Source: Branchipolynoe longqiensis
Taxonomy: Eukaryota > Annelida > Polychaeta > Phyllodocida > Polynoidae
Assembly (NCBI GenBank): GCA_030323885.1
Contig: CM059189.1
Coordinates: 47,871,015 to 47,935,014 of the forward strand
Length of the DNA stretch: 64,000 nucleotides
Direction: 5' to 3'
The position numbers and the translations under genes were made by a program. Below, one piece after another: positions 1 through 9,943 of this stretch (its first letter is position 1; each line of letters begins with the position of its first letter). The notes under the pieces were generated by a model. It saw only the letters and a list, made by a program, of their open reading frames with translations. It did no database searches and had not been told where the DNA came from.

Positions 1-69
1 TGCTGAAAGGAATTCGTAAGGGCACAGTTGGAGGGGGAAAGGAAAGGAAAACCTTGAAGTTGTACTTAC

Positions 70-186
70 CGTCTGTGAACATGACAATTGCCTGCGGGAT
101 TTTATGTACTGGGTTCCCACGCGCATGCGCAGCATCTAATTTGAAGATGTTTATCATGTCTAGAGCGACTGTTGGTGCAGTTCCAC
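70..186 (-). CDS. VWA domain exon 3 of factor B-like gene
   Basis: 117-bp exon, phase 1 to phase 1. The acceptor TTTATTAATTTCAG precedes 186 and the donor GTAAGT follows 70. The translation starts GTAPTVALDMINIF and ends IVMFTDG. The Thr after Gly-Gly-Gly and the Asp of FTDG are the second and third MIDAS positions of a VWA domain. The exon is shorter than common ORF cutoffs and is recognised from splice sites and homology pattern. The phase matches the donor of the preceding exon at 1319. Confidence 0.82.
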
Positions 187-290
187 CTGAAATTAATAAA
201 CTGGTTGATTTGTAACAGAAATGAGAAATGGGGCATGGGTGTGTTCATAGCGTATGCACGCTACCTCTGACTCTTCAATCAATGAAAATG

Positions 291-547
291 AGTAAAGCTT
301 GTTTTATTTAATGACGCCTCTAGAGAGCATTGATTTTTATCATCGATTATTGGACGTCAAACATATGGTCATTCTGACATATTTCTTTGGAGGAAACTTG
401 CTGCCGCCACATAGGCTACTCTTTCTCATAAGCAGCAAGGGGTCTTTCATATACACTTTCCCACAGACAGGACAGCACATATCACAGCCTTTGGTGAATC
501 AGTTGTGGACCACTGTTTCAATCAATGAACACACAGTGATGATGTGA
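291..547 (-). repeat. Mollusc-type tRNA-derived SINE (family S3), head missing
   Basis: Matches, inverted, the copies at 21556-21845 and 54515-54855. The tail end (TTTATTTAATGACGCCTCTAG) and the stretch with CCACATAGGCTA and CCACAGACAGGACAGCACAT are clear. It lies in an intron of the factor B-like gene. Confidence 0.75.
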
Positions 548-639
548 ATTTGAAGTATTTAAACCAGATGTCTACTGTATAGACAATAATGAACAATTAT
601 TGACAAATAAAGGTTTGGTTCCCAATGGCCTCTGGAATG

Positions 640-1130
640 TTTTGTTGTTGTTTGTTTTTGTTGTTGGTTTATGTCCTAGTAACATCTAAGGTCATATCAG
701 GACGGGTATCATTAACCATTTTAATCAAAGTTACTTCAACCAAATGTATTGTAGATTATAATGAACTACCTAATATATTTATCTTGGACGATGTTATAAA
801 CTCAAAACCATCGGACTATGCATACATTAAGGCCGGGGATTCCCCCGGGTTGTTTGAGAATAGACTGTCTTGTAGAAATAAAGCGAATACAAAGCAATTG
901 GTGAGCGTCTTCGCCTGTGCCTGAAAAATCGCCCGCCCCTGAATTTGTATTCTGTTGTTGTTTTTAACTGTTAAAGATTTGTCAGGCTAGCAGCAATTCA
1001 ACTTTCGTATCAATTTTTAAATCATTGGTTTGACTCAGCCAGAGTTTGAACCCAAGAATTTGAATCCCATGACCTACCAGAATGAGAGGCGGGCCCTCAA
1101 CTCATTCGGCCATCATGTCCGGTTATGTGT
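640..1130 (-). repeat. Broken S1 SINE pieces flanking a MITE fragment
   Basis: 650-710 carries the S1 3' module (GTCCTAGTAACATCTAAGG), 712-832 is the inner end of a TTAAAGTTGCAT MITE (ending CCATCGGACTATGCA), and 1010-1130 carries the S1 tRNA-like head region with the CATTCGGCCATC end. Old, rearranged intronic repeats. Confidence 0.6.
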
Positions 1131-1318
1131 TAACTCAATGTCAAAAATAAAAATAAAAAAGCCCGCCTTACCTTGATTTTTATTTCAAAAGGATGATCAC
1201 CGATTTCTTTTTGGGTGGGGGGGGGGGGGCTAAGTTAGAATTGTATACCTGAATCAATTAAAAAAGTGGATTATGATAAATATATGAGAATGCGGAAAGG
1301 CAGTAACATTTTAGGCAC

Positions 1319-1466
1319 CTCCTGTAGATTGAAGATGAATCTGGTCCAGGGCTCTGTACACTTCTTCCTTCGTATGCAAATCTTGGGGTGGCCACTTTGC
1401 CCAGACTGTGTTGTTATACGCGACTAGCCCCACCAATGTTTCCCCGTCACCCATTCCAACATGCAT
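1319..1466 (-). CDS. VWA domain exon 2 of factor B-like gene
   Basis: 148-bp exon, phase 0 in and phase 1 out. The acceptor CTAATTTTCTCTTACAG is strong; the donor GTGCCT is weak but gives the phase that the next exon needs. The translation includes GETLVGLVAYNNTVWAKW, the central beta-strand of a VWA domain (in factor B the equivalent strand has RYGLVTYAT), and then a helix EEVYRALDQIHLQ leading into the STGG that precedes the MIDAS Thr. Confidence 0.85.
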
Positions 1467-1819
1467 CTGTAAGAGAAAATTAGGTAAATAGAAAGTCACC
1501 ATCAAAAAAGCTATCTACAGATAATCATTGCAGACCCAGAAACACATTAAGCATGGCATCATCACACAATCAAGCCAAATATCACAGAAATAAAAAGAAC
1601 CATTGTAAAATATCACCCAAATATATAAGCATCATAATAGCTACTCGGATGGGTAATTTGTTTAAATCGTTTATGAAAATAAAAAACAGATATACCGACA
1701 ATAATGCCATAGGACATGCTGCTTTGCATCGCTATATTATGTTGCACTTTGCATAAAATAATGTTATAAATATGAAATAACATCATAAGTTTTCATGCTG
1801 TATAGTCATTCTATTTTGC

Positions 1820-2185
1820 TTAAAGTTGAATGGTCCGATTGTTTTGAGTTTTGTGATTTTCTGAGATAAATATATTAGGTTGATCGTTTTAATCTATTTT
1901 CCTTTAGTTTGAAGAAACTTTCATTTTAAATGGCTAACTTTTTAGATATTTGAGGTGCAAACATGCCAAATTAATTTGGAAATCACAACAACACTCTGAC
2001 ATCATACACTGCAGTGTTAACAGCGTCCATTACACTGTCTCAGTCTTCCCTTCTATATCAGTGCATATCATATGACAACAGGTGCTTAATAAGTGCATCA
2101 GTATCTAAGTTAGATATGTAGAATACAATCCAGATAATTGTTTTGGTTTTGAAAATTTGGTGCTTCATCGGACTATGCAGCTTTA
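1820..2185 (+). mobile_element. MITE, TTAAAGTTGCAT family (M1)
   Basis: About 365 bp with inverted ends TTAAAGTTGAATGGTCCGAT and ATCGGACTATGCAGCTTTA. Internal sequence is shared with at least ten other copies in the window (for example 13026-13380 and 14477-14830). No coding capacity. It lies in the intron between VWA exons. Confidence 0.8.
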
Positions 2186-2264
2186 GATATTTCCTGTTTT
2201 TTTAATCACCGTTGGATGAGATAGAGATTTATCCACGTCTCAATGCATTAGTGGCATGTATCAC

Positions 2265-2447
2265 CTGCTTGACAATCTGCTTGACCACGTTGATGGCAAA
2301 CAACCGGTCTTCTTGCGAAATGGACTTGGAGGTGTCAATCATGAAGTAAAGGTCAAGGCCATATTTCGTCCTTAAATTTGTAATGGAACGCGCACTGTGT
2401 GAAAGGTCATGTAGGAACATCATGTTGCCCAGCATCACCTTCTTGTT
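2265..2447 (-). CDS. VWA domain exon 1 of factor B-like gene
   Basis: 183-bp exon (61 codons), phase 0 both ends. Acceptor CTGTTACAGTTACAG; donor CAG/GTGATA. The translation has GLDLYFMIDTSKSIS, the first VWA beta-strand with the MIDAS motif Asp-x-Ser-x-Ser (DTSKS), followed by helix DRLFAINVVKQIVKQ. Together with the Thr and Asp of the later exons the metal site looks complete, as needed for Mg-dependent ligand binding. The start of the exon (NKKVMLGN) is the end of the linker region. Confidence 0.87.
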
Positions 2448-2479
2448 CTGTAACTGTAACAGATAATTAGATTAAAGAT

Positions 2480-2756
2480 TAGCATGTTGGATTAGATTAG
2501 AGTGTTTGAGCTGTATGCTCAGGCCAAGTTGGAGACTCAACCATCAAGGCCCACAACATGTGGTGAGGATGCTCTGTTCAGTTTTGTCAGTGCAGTAATG
2601 AGTTTGAATCTGCTGGCATTAGCTGGGTGTATCCTGGAATCTGTTTTTCATCTGGTATTGTTGTTAACACCTTGTCAAACTGCCTTTTGAATGATTGTAC
2701 ACTGCAGTTTGATTGATTTCTAATGTAAGCTGGCATTGCAATGAAGAGCTGGACTC
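2480..2756 (-). pseudogene. LINE ORF2 C-terminal relic, left part
   Basis: The minus strand reads, with stops and frame changes, a segment like YIRNQSNCSVQSFKRQFDKV and then IPGYTQLMPADSNSLL, a C-terminal pattern I know from non-LTR retrotransposon polyproteins. It continues beyond the Ty3 element at 7371-7480. No intact frame. Confidence 0.5.
2752..2756 (+). repeat. Target site duplication of the Ty3/gypsy element, left
   Basis: GACTC directly before the left LTR; the same five bases follow the right LTR at 7371-7375. A 5-bp duplication is usual for Ty3/gypsy integrases. Confidence 0.85.
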
Positions 2757-2947
2757 TGTGATATATGCGTAATAGACGTCTAGACCTGTGGTTAATATAT
2801 GTTAACGAGATGCAGGGTTGGGGACAAAGAGATATGCAAATGAGATGACGTCATGGAAAGTTTAGCCGGCGGGTCAAGCGTGCCCTAGGACGTGAATAAA
2901 CCATTCAGTAACCAGAAGTCAAAGTGTTCAGACGTCATACTTTCACA
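2757..2947 (+). repeat. 5' LTR of Ty3/gypsy element
   Basis: 191 bp, starts TGTGAT, ends TTTCACA, so bounded by TG and CA. It is nearly identical to the right LTR (176 bp); the difference is a 15-bp extra stretch at 2763-2777 just inside the end. It contains ATGCAAAT (2834-2841), the palindrome TGACGTCA (2846-2853) and the polyadenylation signal AATAAA (2895-2900). A primer binding site beginning TGGTGTCAGA follows directly at 2948, complementary to a tRNA 3' CCA end; I read it as tRNA-Leu-like but could not test this. Confidence 0.9.
2834..2853 (+). promoter_or_regulatory. Octamer plus CRE motif in U3 of the LTR
   Basis: ATGCAAAT (POU/octamer) four bases before TGACGTCA (CREB/ATF site). The pair is conserved in the right LTR at 7257-7276. 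It probably drives element transcription; function is inferred from the motif only. Confidence 0.55.
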
Positions 2948-2949
2948 TG

Positions 2950-4097
2950 GTGTCAGATGAGAAAGGATACCGCCCGCAAATACTTTGCCGGGTTTGCGGC
3001 CGCCTGGTCAGCTTGTCCTCGCAATAACGTACAATCAAACTGGAAAACATGGATCAGAACATATGACATATACGCCACGGTGGCAGGTGTCATATTGAAG
3101 ACAGAACGAGGAAGCGCAGAAGGTATTTGCCAATATGACTTTTGCTCTCGCTGATCAAGACAAGATCAAACCGTTAACTGATGCATTTCAAGTTTACTGT
3201 GTCGGGAAGAGCAGTATCATTATTACACGTTACAAGTTTAATTCACATAAGCAAGCATCAGAAAATATGGCTACGTACATCACGGCGTTAAGAGACAAAG
3301 TGAAAGATTGTGAATACGGTGCGGTGGAGGAGTCGCTGTTGCGTGATCGAATTGTGGCTGGCGTAAAAAATGTGAATTTACGGAACAAATTGCTTCAAAC
3401 TACTGAGTTAACGTTGGTCAAGTGCATAAATATGTGTGAAATGAGTGAGTTCAGTTCAGATCTGTTGGAGGACGCCAAATCAGACGTTGAAAGTAAAGAC
3501 ATTGATTTCATTCGGAATTATGCTAATGTGTGTACCGGTGCACCGGCGGTCCGGTCAGCGGCAACGCCATCTTGGAAGAAATCGCCATCTTGGAATGCCG
3601 GCGGTGCCGGCGCAGGAGAGTTCAGGATCCGCTGCCAGAACCGTGGATATGAATACCGCCGGGGAGTCTGCCCAGCGAAAGGAAAGGCTTGCATTGCCTG
3701 TAAGAAGATCGGGCACTTCGGGAAGGTCTGTAGGAGCAGGCTGGGGAGAGTCAACAAACTTAACGTTGAAGCGCCCGACCCTCACAATGCTGAGCAAGAC
3801 CCGGATCCGGCGGAAGTCAATGTACTGGCAACGGATCTGTTTGTGGGGGCCGTCGACCGCGGTGCTGGTCGGGATGCCGAGCTGTGGCACGCAATCGTTC
3901 GGGTGAACGGTTGTCCTGTCAAGTTTAAACTTGACACCGGATCGGAGGCAAACATGCTTCCGAGGTTCGTGTTCGACAGAGTGGCTCCGGGAAGACTGAC
4001 GAACACCAGATGTTCGTTGGTGACGTTCTCCGGTCACCGGATCACGCCGGATGGAGAGGCGCTGCTCGACGTCAACGACCGAGTGCTTCGGTTCTAG
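2950..4097 (+). pseudogene. gag-pro: Ty3/gypsy gag and protease, disrupted
   Basis: A 320-codon frame from 3135 carries a Gag C-terminal half, a nucleocapsid zinc knuckle (Cys186-x2-Cys189-x4-His194-x4-Cys199) and an aspartic protease with the active site Asp-Thr-Gly at residues 267-269 (FKLDTGSEANML). A degenerate second knuckle lies just before (residues 167-179). The Gag N-terminus (NWKTWIRTYDIYATVAG) is upstream in another frame, 2985-3110, so a frameshift separates them near 3110-3140. The usual middle of Gag is short, which suggests a deletion. The frame stops at TAG 4095-4097, and homology continues in the same frame after it. Gag packages element RNA; the protease cuts the polyprotein. 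Confidence 0.85.
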
Positions 4098-6936
4098 GTG
4101 GTGCCGGATTGCCAGCCTATCTTGGGCAAGCAGGCTTGTGTGACGTTGAACCTGCTGGCGCGGGTGGATGAGGTGCACAGCTCTGTGCCGACGAACATTT
4201 CCACACCGACGAACATTGTCGAACAGACAAACATTTCCACACCGACGAACAGTTCCAGTGCTGGGGCAGAGAAGCTGGTAAGCGAATACAAAGATGTGTT
4301 TCAGGGCTTGGGGTTGATTAAAGCAAAGGCTGTCATTCATGTCGATAAGTCTATTCAACCTGTCATTGATCCGCTTAGACGGATCCTGTTTGCCATTCAA
4401 AATAAAGTACGTAGTGAGCTTGATCGTATGGTTGAGTTAGGTGTCATAGTGGAACAGGATGAGCCTACTGAGTGGGTTAATTCTATTACGATCGTAAAAA
4501 AAACCTAATAAAATTAGGATTTGTCTGGATCCGACTAAGTTGAACAAAGCAATAAAAAGAGCGCCTTTCCCTACCAAAACTATTGACAAAACTATTGACA
4601 AAATTATTGCCAAAACGGCCGATGCAAAGTATTTTTCAGTTTTGGATGCAAAGACAGGGTATTGGCAGATAGAACTAGACGACGAAAGTTCACGTTTGTG
4701 CACGTTTAATACTCCGTGGGGCTGGTAAAGGTATACCCGTTTGCCTTTTGGCATCAAAACAGCCGGTGACATTTTTATTCAGGAAATGCACCGTGTCATG
4801 GGCGACATACCCGGTATCGGTATAGTCACGGACGATATTTTGGTATATGGGTCAACGGTTGAGGAGCACAACGAGCGGCTCCGAGCTGTTTTGGACCAAG
4901 CTAGGTCGGTTAATCTAAAGTTAGATGACGCTAAATCATTGCTATGTAAGACTACAGTAAAGTATGTAGGTCATCAATTTACCCAGCAGGGTGTGAAGCC
5001 TGATCCAGACAGAATACAAGCAATAGTTGACATGCCAGAGCCGCGTGACAAACAAGGCGTCCAAAGGTTCCTGGGCATGGTTAGATATGTACACAAATTC
5101 ATACCCAACATGTCCGAGATAGCCAAATCACTACGCACGCTCCTAGCCAAGGACGTGGCGTGGCACTGGCAAGCCGAACAGCAGGGCGCGTTTGATAAGT
5201 TAAAAGAGAAGTTAAGAACTGCTCCTGTGTTATCGTACTATAACGTTAAGAAACCTATCGTGCTTCAAGTAGATGCTTGTCAGTCAGGGTTAGGAGCCGT
5301 GTTGATGCAAGATGGTAAGCCAATCGCACTCGCATCTCGTGCGCTTAATGCAGCGCAGTGTGGCTATGCCACTATAGAAAAAGAAATGCTCGCCATATGT
5401 TTCGGATGTCAGAGGTTTCATGAGTATATCTTTGGGAAAGAAGTTCAAATTCAGACGGACCACAAGCCGTTGGTGGCGATAATGCAGAAACCCATCCATA
5501 AACTTTCGGCTAAAATGCAAAGAATGCGAATGCAGTTGCAGAATTACAATATCCAGTTATGTCATGTGAAAGGCTCTTTGATGTTTTTTGCAGACATGTT
5601 ATCCAGGGCGCATAGCGCCAAAGTAGGTCAGGATAGCCTGTTCGATGACACGTTCTGCGTTGCCGCAGTGGACATGCAGTTGTTGAGTTTGTTGAGTAAG
5701 ATTGTAACTGAATATGAGAGAGATGTATCTATGTCTATGTTGATCTCACACATTGAAGATGGGTGGGACACTACACACATACAGACACCACCGTGTCTGA
5801 GACAGTACATACCGTACAAACACGAGTTAACGGTTGAAAATAATCTTGTAATGAACGGCAATCGGGTGGTGGTTCCTCCAGCTCTTCGTGGTGAAATGAT
5901 TGAGGCGTTGCATGAGACGCATTTGGGGGTGACCAAGTCCAAGCAGTTGGCACATGACTGTATGTTTTGGCCAAATATGAACAAGCAAATTGAGGATAAG
6001 GTCAGTCGGTGTGACACATGCCAAAACAACCGGAAAAATTTGCATAATGAGCCATTGATAAATCACCCGATCGCCTGTCAACCGTATGATAAAGTTGGTG
6101 CCGATTTATTTGAGTTAAATCATAGGAATTACCTGATAACTGTAGATTATTACACCAAGTTTCCAGAGGTAACCTTGTTGGGCGATACGTCGTCTGTCAC
6201 TGTTATTGAGGCATTGAAAGATACTTTTGCAAGACATGGTATTCCTAGTCAGGTAATGTCGGATAATGGTCCACAGTTTAAAAGCCACGAGTACAAGGAG
6301 TTTGCACGGCATTATGGGTTCAGGGCCGTGTACTCCAGTCCACAATATCCGCGTAGCAATGGTCAGGTAGAACGGTTTGTCCAAACAGTTAAGGACATGT
6401 TAAAGAAGTGTGAGAAAACTGGAACTGATTTTCAGTTGGCATTGCTGAATTATCGTAACACTCCGTTGCCTGTCCTTAACGCGTCTCCGGCGCAGTTGCT
6501 CATGAGTAGGAGGTTGAGAGGCAGGTTGCCGATGGCAGAGGCCATGTTGGTGCCTGAGACGCAGGTTCCTAAGAGAAGGCAGACAGCCCAGCGACAGAGT
6601 AGTCAGAAAACGTTTCATGACCGGAAGTGCGGTAAGGCGCACAAGCCTATGAAAGTTGGAGATAAGATAAAGTACAAAAATAATGCTGGGGAATGGAAAA
6701 AAGGGGTTATTTTAGGCCGAACTGGGGTTTCTGGGAGAGAATATCAAATTTTAAACGAGTCAGGCAACATGTTGTATCGTAATCGAGTGCAAATGATTGG
6801 AGCGCCTGTAGAGGGGCGGCCCGAGTTAGTCGTACAAGCGCAATCTGGGTCAGCGTCAGCGCCAAATGTAAACAGTATGGCTAATCTAAGTAGGTCAGGT
6901 CGGCTGATAAGGCCGGCGAGCAGGTTAGACTTATAG
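4098..6936 (+). pseudogene. pol: Ty3/gypsy pol: reverse transcriptase, RNase H, integrase, with breaks
   Basis: RT starts in the same frame as the protease (to 4508), shifts by one base in a run of eight A at 4496-4503, meets an in-frame TAA at 4726-4728, and is open from 4729 to 6936. In the 731-codon part starting at 4741: RT with Val-Thr-Asp-Asp (residues 29-32) in place of the usual YxDD, RNase H acidic residues near D178, E215 and D240, an integrase zinc site His391/His394/Cys424/Cys427, and catalytic D455, D508 and E544 with exactly 35 residues between the last two. A chromodomain is not evident. Breaks: stop, frameshift, stop. As it stands it cannot make one polyprotein, although LTRs and target duplication look young. 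It lies in the intron between 2448 and 8444. Confidence 0.92.
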
Positions 6937-7184
6937 GAGGTCATTGTGCTAGCGGTGGTTGCACCGTCAACATGTGCATGTACAGTTAAGTTTATTTCAG
7001 CTTGTGTGTTTACTGTATAATATATGGACAATTAATGACGTCAGGCATTACGGCCAGACTGTTGAGGACTTAAGTGCATTGTGCACTCGAACATTTGCAA
7101 GTTAAGTACGCATATATGTTGATATTGTATATTATGTGTTTCGTCATTGATATTTTGTAACATTTCATGTTTCAGAAATACTTT

Positions 7185-7194
7185 GAGGGAGGGA
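7185..7194 (+). other. Polypurine tract of Ty3/gypsy element
   Basis: GAGGGAGGGA directly before the 3' LTR, the expected primer for plus-strand DNA synthesis. Confidence 0.8.
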
Positions 7195-7370
7195 TGTGAT
7201 GTCTAGACCTGTGGTTAATATATGTTAACGAGATGCAGGGTTGGGGACAAAGAGATATGCAAATGAGATGACGTCATGGAAAGTTTAGCGGGTGGGTCAA
7301 GCGTGCCCTAGGCCGTGAATAAACCATTCAGTAACCAGAAGTCAAAGTGTTCAGACGTCGTACTTTCACA
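7195..7370 (+). repeat. 3' LTR of Ty3/gypsy element
   Basis: 176 bp from TGTGATGTC to TTTCACA, followed by the GACTC target duplication (7371-7375). It has the same octamer (7257-7264), CRE (7269-7276) and AATAAA (7318-7323) as the left copy. It differs from the left LTR by a few substitutions and lacks the 15-bp stretch. Confidence 0.9.
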
Positions 7371-7480
7371 GACTCCTCAGACAGAAAGACTTCCTTCCTG
7401 CAGTGTTCTTATTGACTGTTAGGCTTTTGTATTTACTGCTGGTACCTTACCAAGTCTACCATATCTTTTTGAATGATGCG
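7371..7480 (-). pseudogene. LINE relic, right part
   Basis: Continues the relic at 2480-2756 once the Ty3 element and one GACTC copy are removed. Confidence 0.4.
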
Positions 7481-7674
7481 TTGTTATGCCATAGTAAGGT
7501 AGCCTACTTTGCCTTCAATCATTTTCCAGGTGTATATAATTCGACATCTCTCACATGTTTATCAACTAGAATCATATTGGTGGTTATGTGGAATAGAGGT
7601 TGCACTCTCAAGCGGCTAGCATCTGAAGACTGTGTGGCATCTCTACGTGACAGCCTAGCTTGACATCTGCTTGA

Positions 7675-7990
7675 TTCATTGGGGTCTTACATCCCAGTAA
7701 AATCTGAGGTCATATCATTATAGGTACATAATGTAGCCATTGCGGCTTTATAGTGCTGCCCCACAGACACAGTACGGACAGTATGTATTCATTGCGGTTT
7801 TATAGTGCTGCCCCACAGAGAAACAACAATATGGTCCAATTTCTACAGTCACATTAACGTGCCTGACACTGATGCAACCAGTTTTTGTCCTATCCATCTA
7901 ATGTCAAATATAAGGTTTTTTGTTTGTTTGTTTAATAACCCCTCAACACAAAAAGTAAACATTGGCAATCTGGGGTCACACAGTGGCTAA
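7675..7990 (-). repeat. Diverged S1-like SINE with local duplication
   Basis: The S1 words ATCTGAGGTCATATCA and TTATAGTGCTGCCCCAC are present. The second occurs twice (about 7750 and 7802), so part of it is duplicated. Followed by unassigned AT-rich sequence to 8015. Confidence 0.5.
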
Positions 7991-8015
7991 GCATATCTGA
8001 GTAAAAGATTACATT

Positions 8016-8325
8016 TTAAACAGGCAAAATAGAGCAAAGAAATGTATGCCAAAAGAGCATACAACAGTGGTAAAATTGCAAAATCAACAGTAAAAGACTT
8101 TTAAAGTTAAAAATGGAAAACGAATTTTTGGTGTAAAAAAAACAAGTTTCCCACAAAAATGTAATAATGGGTTGCGGATGAAATCGGAACGACTCCATCA
8201 CACTCTCATTTCCAAATACATAATCTCTAACTGGTTGTAGGTGAGGACATCTCACCAAAATCTGACGCACTGTCAGCATACACCGCCAGTACTCACACTG
8301 AGGTGGACGATCCCCAGCCAAAAGT
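8016..8325 (-). pseudogene. LINE C-terminal relic with RNase H-type tail
   Basis: The minus strand reads PPQCEYWRCMLTVRQILVRC and then HLQPVRDYVFG. Pattern Pro-x-Cys-x2-C, LTVRHIL-C, then a short tail ending in ITFLWE, is typical of the end of RNase H-bearing (I/Nimb-type) non-LTR retrotransposons. 5' truncated. Confidence 0.55.
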
Positions 8326-8444
8326 AAAACTATGCATCAAGAACGTATGACCAATACATGATCGACAGAGGATAATCTTGTTCCATCTCGACCGTCTGTA
8401 GTCAAATACTAGGCATCAACTTTATGAGGCTTCGTCGGACTAAC

Positions 8445-8560
8445 CATCATGTGACTCCTTTCTATCTTCTCGTCCTTGGCCTTGGTTGCCTTGGAGAGGT
8501 GGTGAACTATGTTTCCATAGGCTTCTGTTAGTTCTTCTGGGGCCATGTACTCGTCCTTTC
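8445..8560 (-). CDS. Linker exon between CCP4 and VWA of factor B-like gene
   Basis: 116-bp exon, phase 1 in and phase 0 out, which joins CCP4 (phase 1 donor at 9425) to the first VWA exon (phase 0 acceptor at 2447). The acceptor TTTGTGCTTGCCTTTCAAAG is pyrimidine-rich; donor ATG/GTTAGT. The translation is acidic and helical: KDEYMAPEELTEAYGNIVHH, then SKATKAKDEKIERSHMM. In factor B the CCP-VWA linker includes the scissile Arg for factor D; whether the Arg in IERSHM is that site is a guess. It is located by phase matching and an open frame. I know no family signature for it. Confidence 0.65.
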
Positions 8561-8584
8561 CTTTGAAAGGCAAGCACAAATTCA

Positions 8585-9025
8585 AAGTTGCATAGCCTGA
8601 TGGTTTTAAGTCTTTGTCATTTTCTCAGATAAATATATATACAGTATAACCCCGTTAAACCAAACCTGAAGGGACCCTAGAAATTTGTTTGGATTAACCA
8701 ATCATTGGTTTAACCGAGGTTGGCTTTGACTTTGACTTAGCTTTTGCAAAAATGTGGGTGCATTATGAATGTAATATACAATGTATGTGGACACTTTGAT
8801 TATTGTTTTTGATGTATACACAGTATAACCCCGTTAAACCAAGCTCGGGGTTGTACTGTATTACGTTGATCATTATTATTTACCTTACATTAGTTTGAAG
8901 TAACTTTGATTTAAAATGACTAACTTGGGAGATGTATGAAGTGTAAACATACCAAATTAATTTTGGCGTGCTTATCAAAACTCTGGCCTCATAGGCTTTA
9001 GCAATAACAAGGTATATTATTAAAG
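8585..9025 (+). mobile_element. TTAAAGTTGCAT MITE (M0) interrupted by a pogo-like MITE
   Basis: Begins AAAGTTGCATAGCCTGATGG and runs to about 9010. At 8640-8868 it is split by a different element with inverted ends ACAGTATAACCCCGTTAAAC and GGGGTTGTACTGTA bordered by TA, as in Tigger/pogo-type elements. The outer element resumes with its internal words (ATTAGTTTGAAGTAACTTTG). Confidence 0.65.
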
Positions 9026-9327
9026 ATCTAAAATCACATCAGGATGGGTGACTACCGACTTGTGACAGTACGCACACATGGCGACTTTATAGTGCTGCCC
9101 CACTGGGAAATCAGGCCACTAGCACCATGACCTGATATCCCACTCAGTCACATTATCCTGACACTGAGTCAACCAGTCCTGGCCCTATCCTATTAATGCC
9201 GAGCGCTAGGCTATGAAGCGATAAGTATCAATTTTATAAGTCATTGATTTGACTCGACCGGGAACCAAACTTCCCTTCTCCCACACGCGAGGCCCTCGCT
9301 CTACTGATTCGGCCACCGTGCTCTGTG
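9026..9327 (-). repeat. S1 SINE
   Basis: Near full-length copy. The 3' module comes first on the plus strand, the tRNA-like head (ACTGATTCGGCCACCGTG) last. Intron of the factor B-like gene. Confidence 0.8.
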
Positions 9328-9424
9328 TGTTGTGGTTAGTAGGTGTTAAGTCCTTTGACTGTACAAATTTAATCGCAAGTCAAGCGTTTACTTTGACTAG
9401 AGATATTTGTCCTGCTTCACTCAC

Positions 9425-9598
9425 CCAGGCATCGAGGTTGTTGTCCGGACCAGTAGCCGTTCTCCAAGCAAGTCCTCGTAGCGTCCCCAATCATTGACCT
9501 TCCGGGGTCACACTCAAAGGTCACCTTGTCCTCCCGGTTGTAGCTGGTGCCGTACTTCCGGCCTCCTATCGGCGTCCCGGGCGGAGAACACAGGCTGT
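9425..9598 (-). CDS. CCP/sushi domain 4 exon
   Basis: 174-bp symmetric phase 1-1 exon; acceptor ends GCATGCGCAG, donor GTGAGT. The translation runs from SLCSPPGTPIGG to QPRCLG and has the four CCP cysteines (CSPP, FECDPG, RTCLE, PRC) and the Trp before the last Cys (NGYWSG). CCP modules are about 60 residues, as here. In factor B the CCPs help bind C3b. Confidence 0.9.
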
Positions 9599-9639
9599 CT
9601 GCGCATGCGTCGGCAACATCCAATAAATGATTGACCAAC

Positions 9640-9943
9640 GAAGAAAAATAAAGTGAACTCCGATCTCATATGCAGATAATATATTTAGAAACTAGAACTG
9701 GCACATAGTAAGTATTTATCTTCCACTGGAAATTAAATGAACTTGAATCATGGGAACACATGAAGAAGAATAACAAAACCAGACTACACAAATCTTATTT
9801 CTACGATTTTGTTATTCGGTGTGTACACTACATAGTGTTGGATAACACAATTAACAGGGAAGGGCCTAGTTATAAGAATCTGGTACTGCTATGCACGGTT
9901 TCAATCAATCAATAGGATACAGCTATAATAGGCCTTGGACCTG
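9640..9943. other. Intron sequence, nothing recognised
   Basis: AT-rich and apparently unique; no frame, repeat end or motif that I can support. Confidence 0.5.

Noticed and set aside
3555..4400. 281-codon minus-strand frame
   Set aside because: Antisense shadow of gag-protease; no motif of its own.
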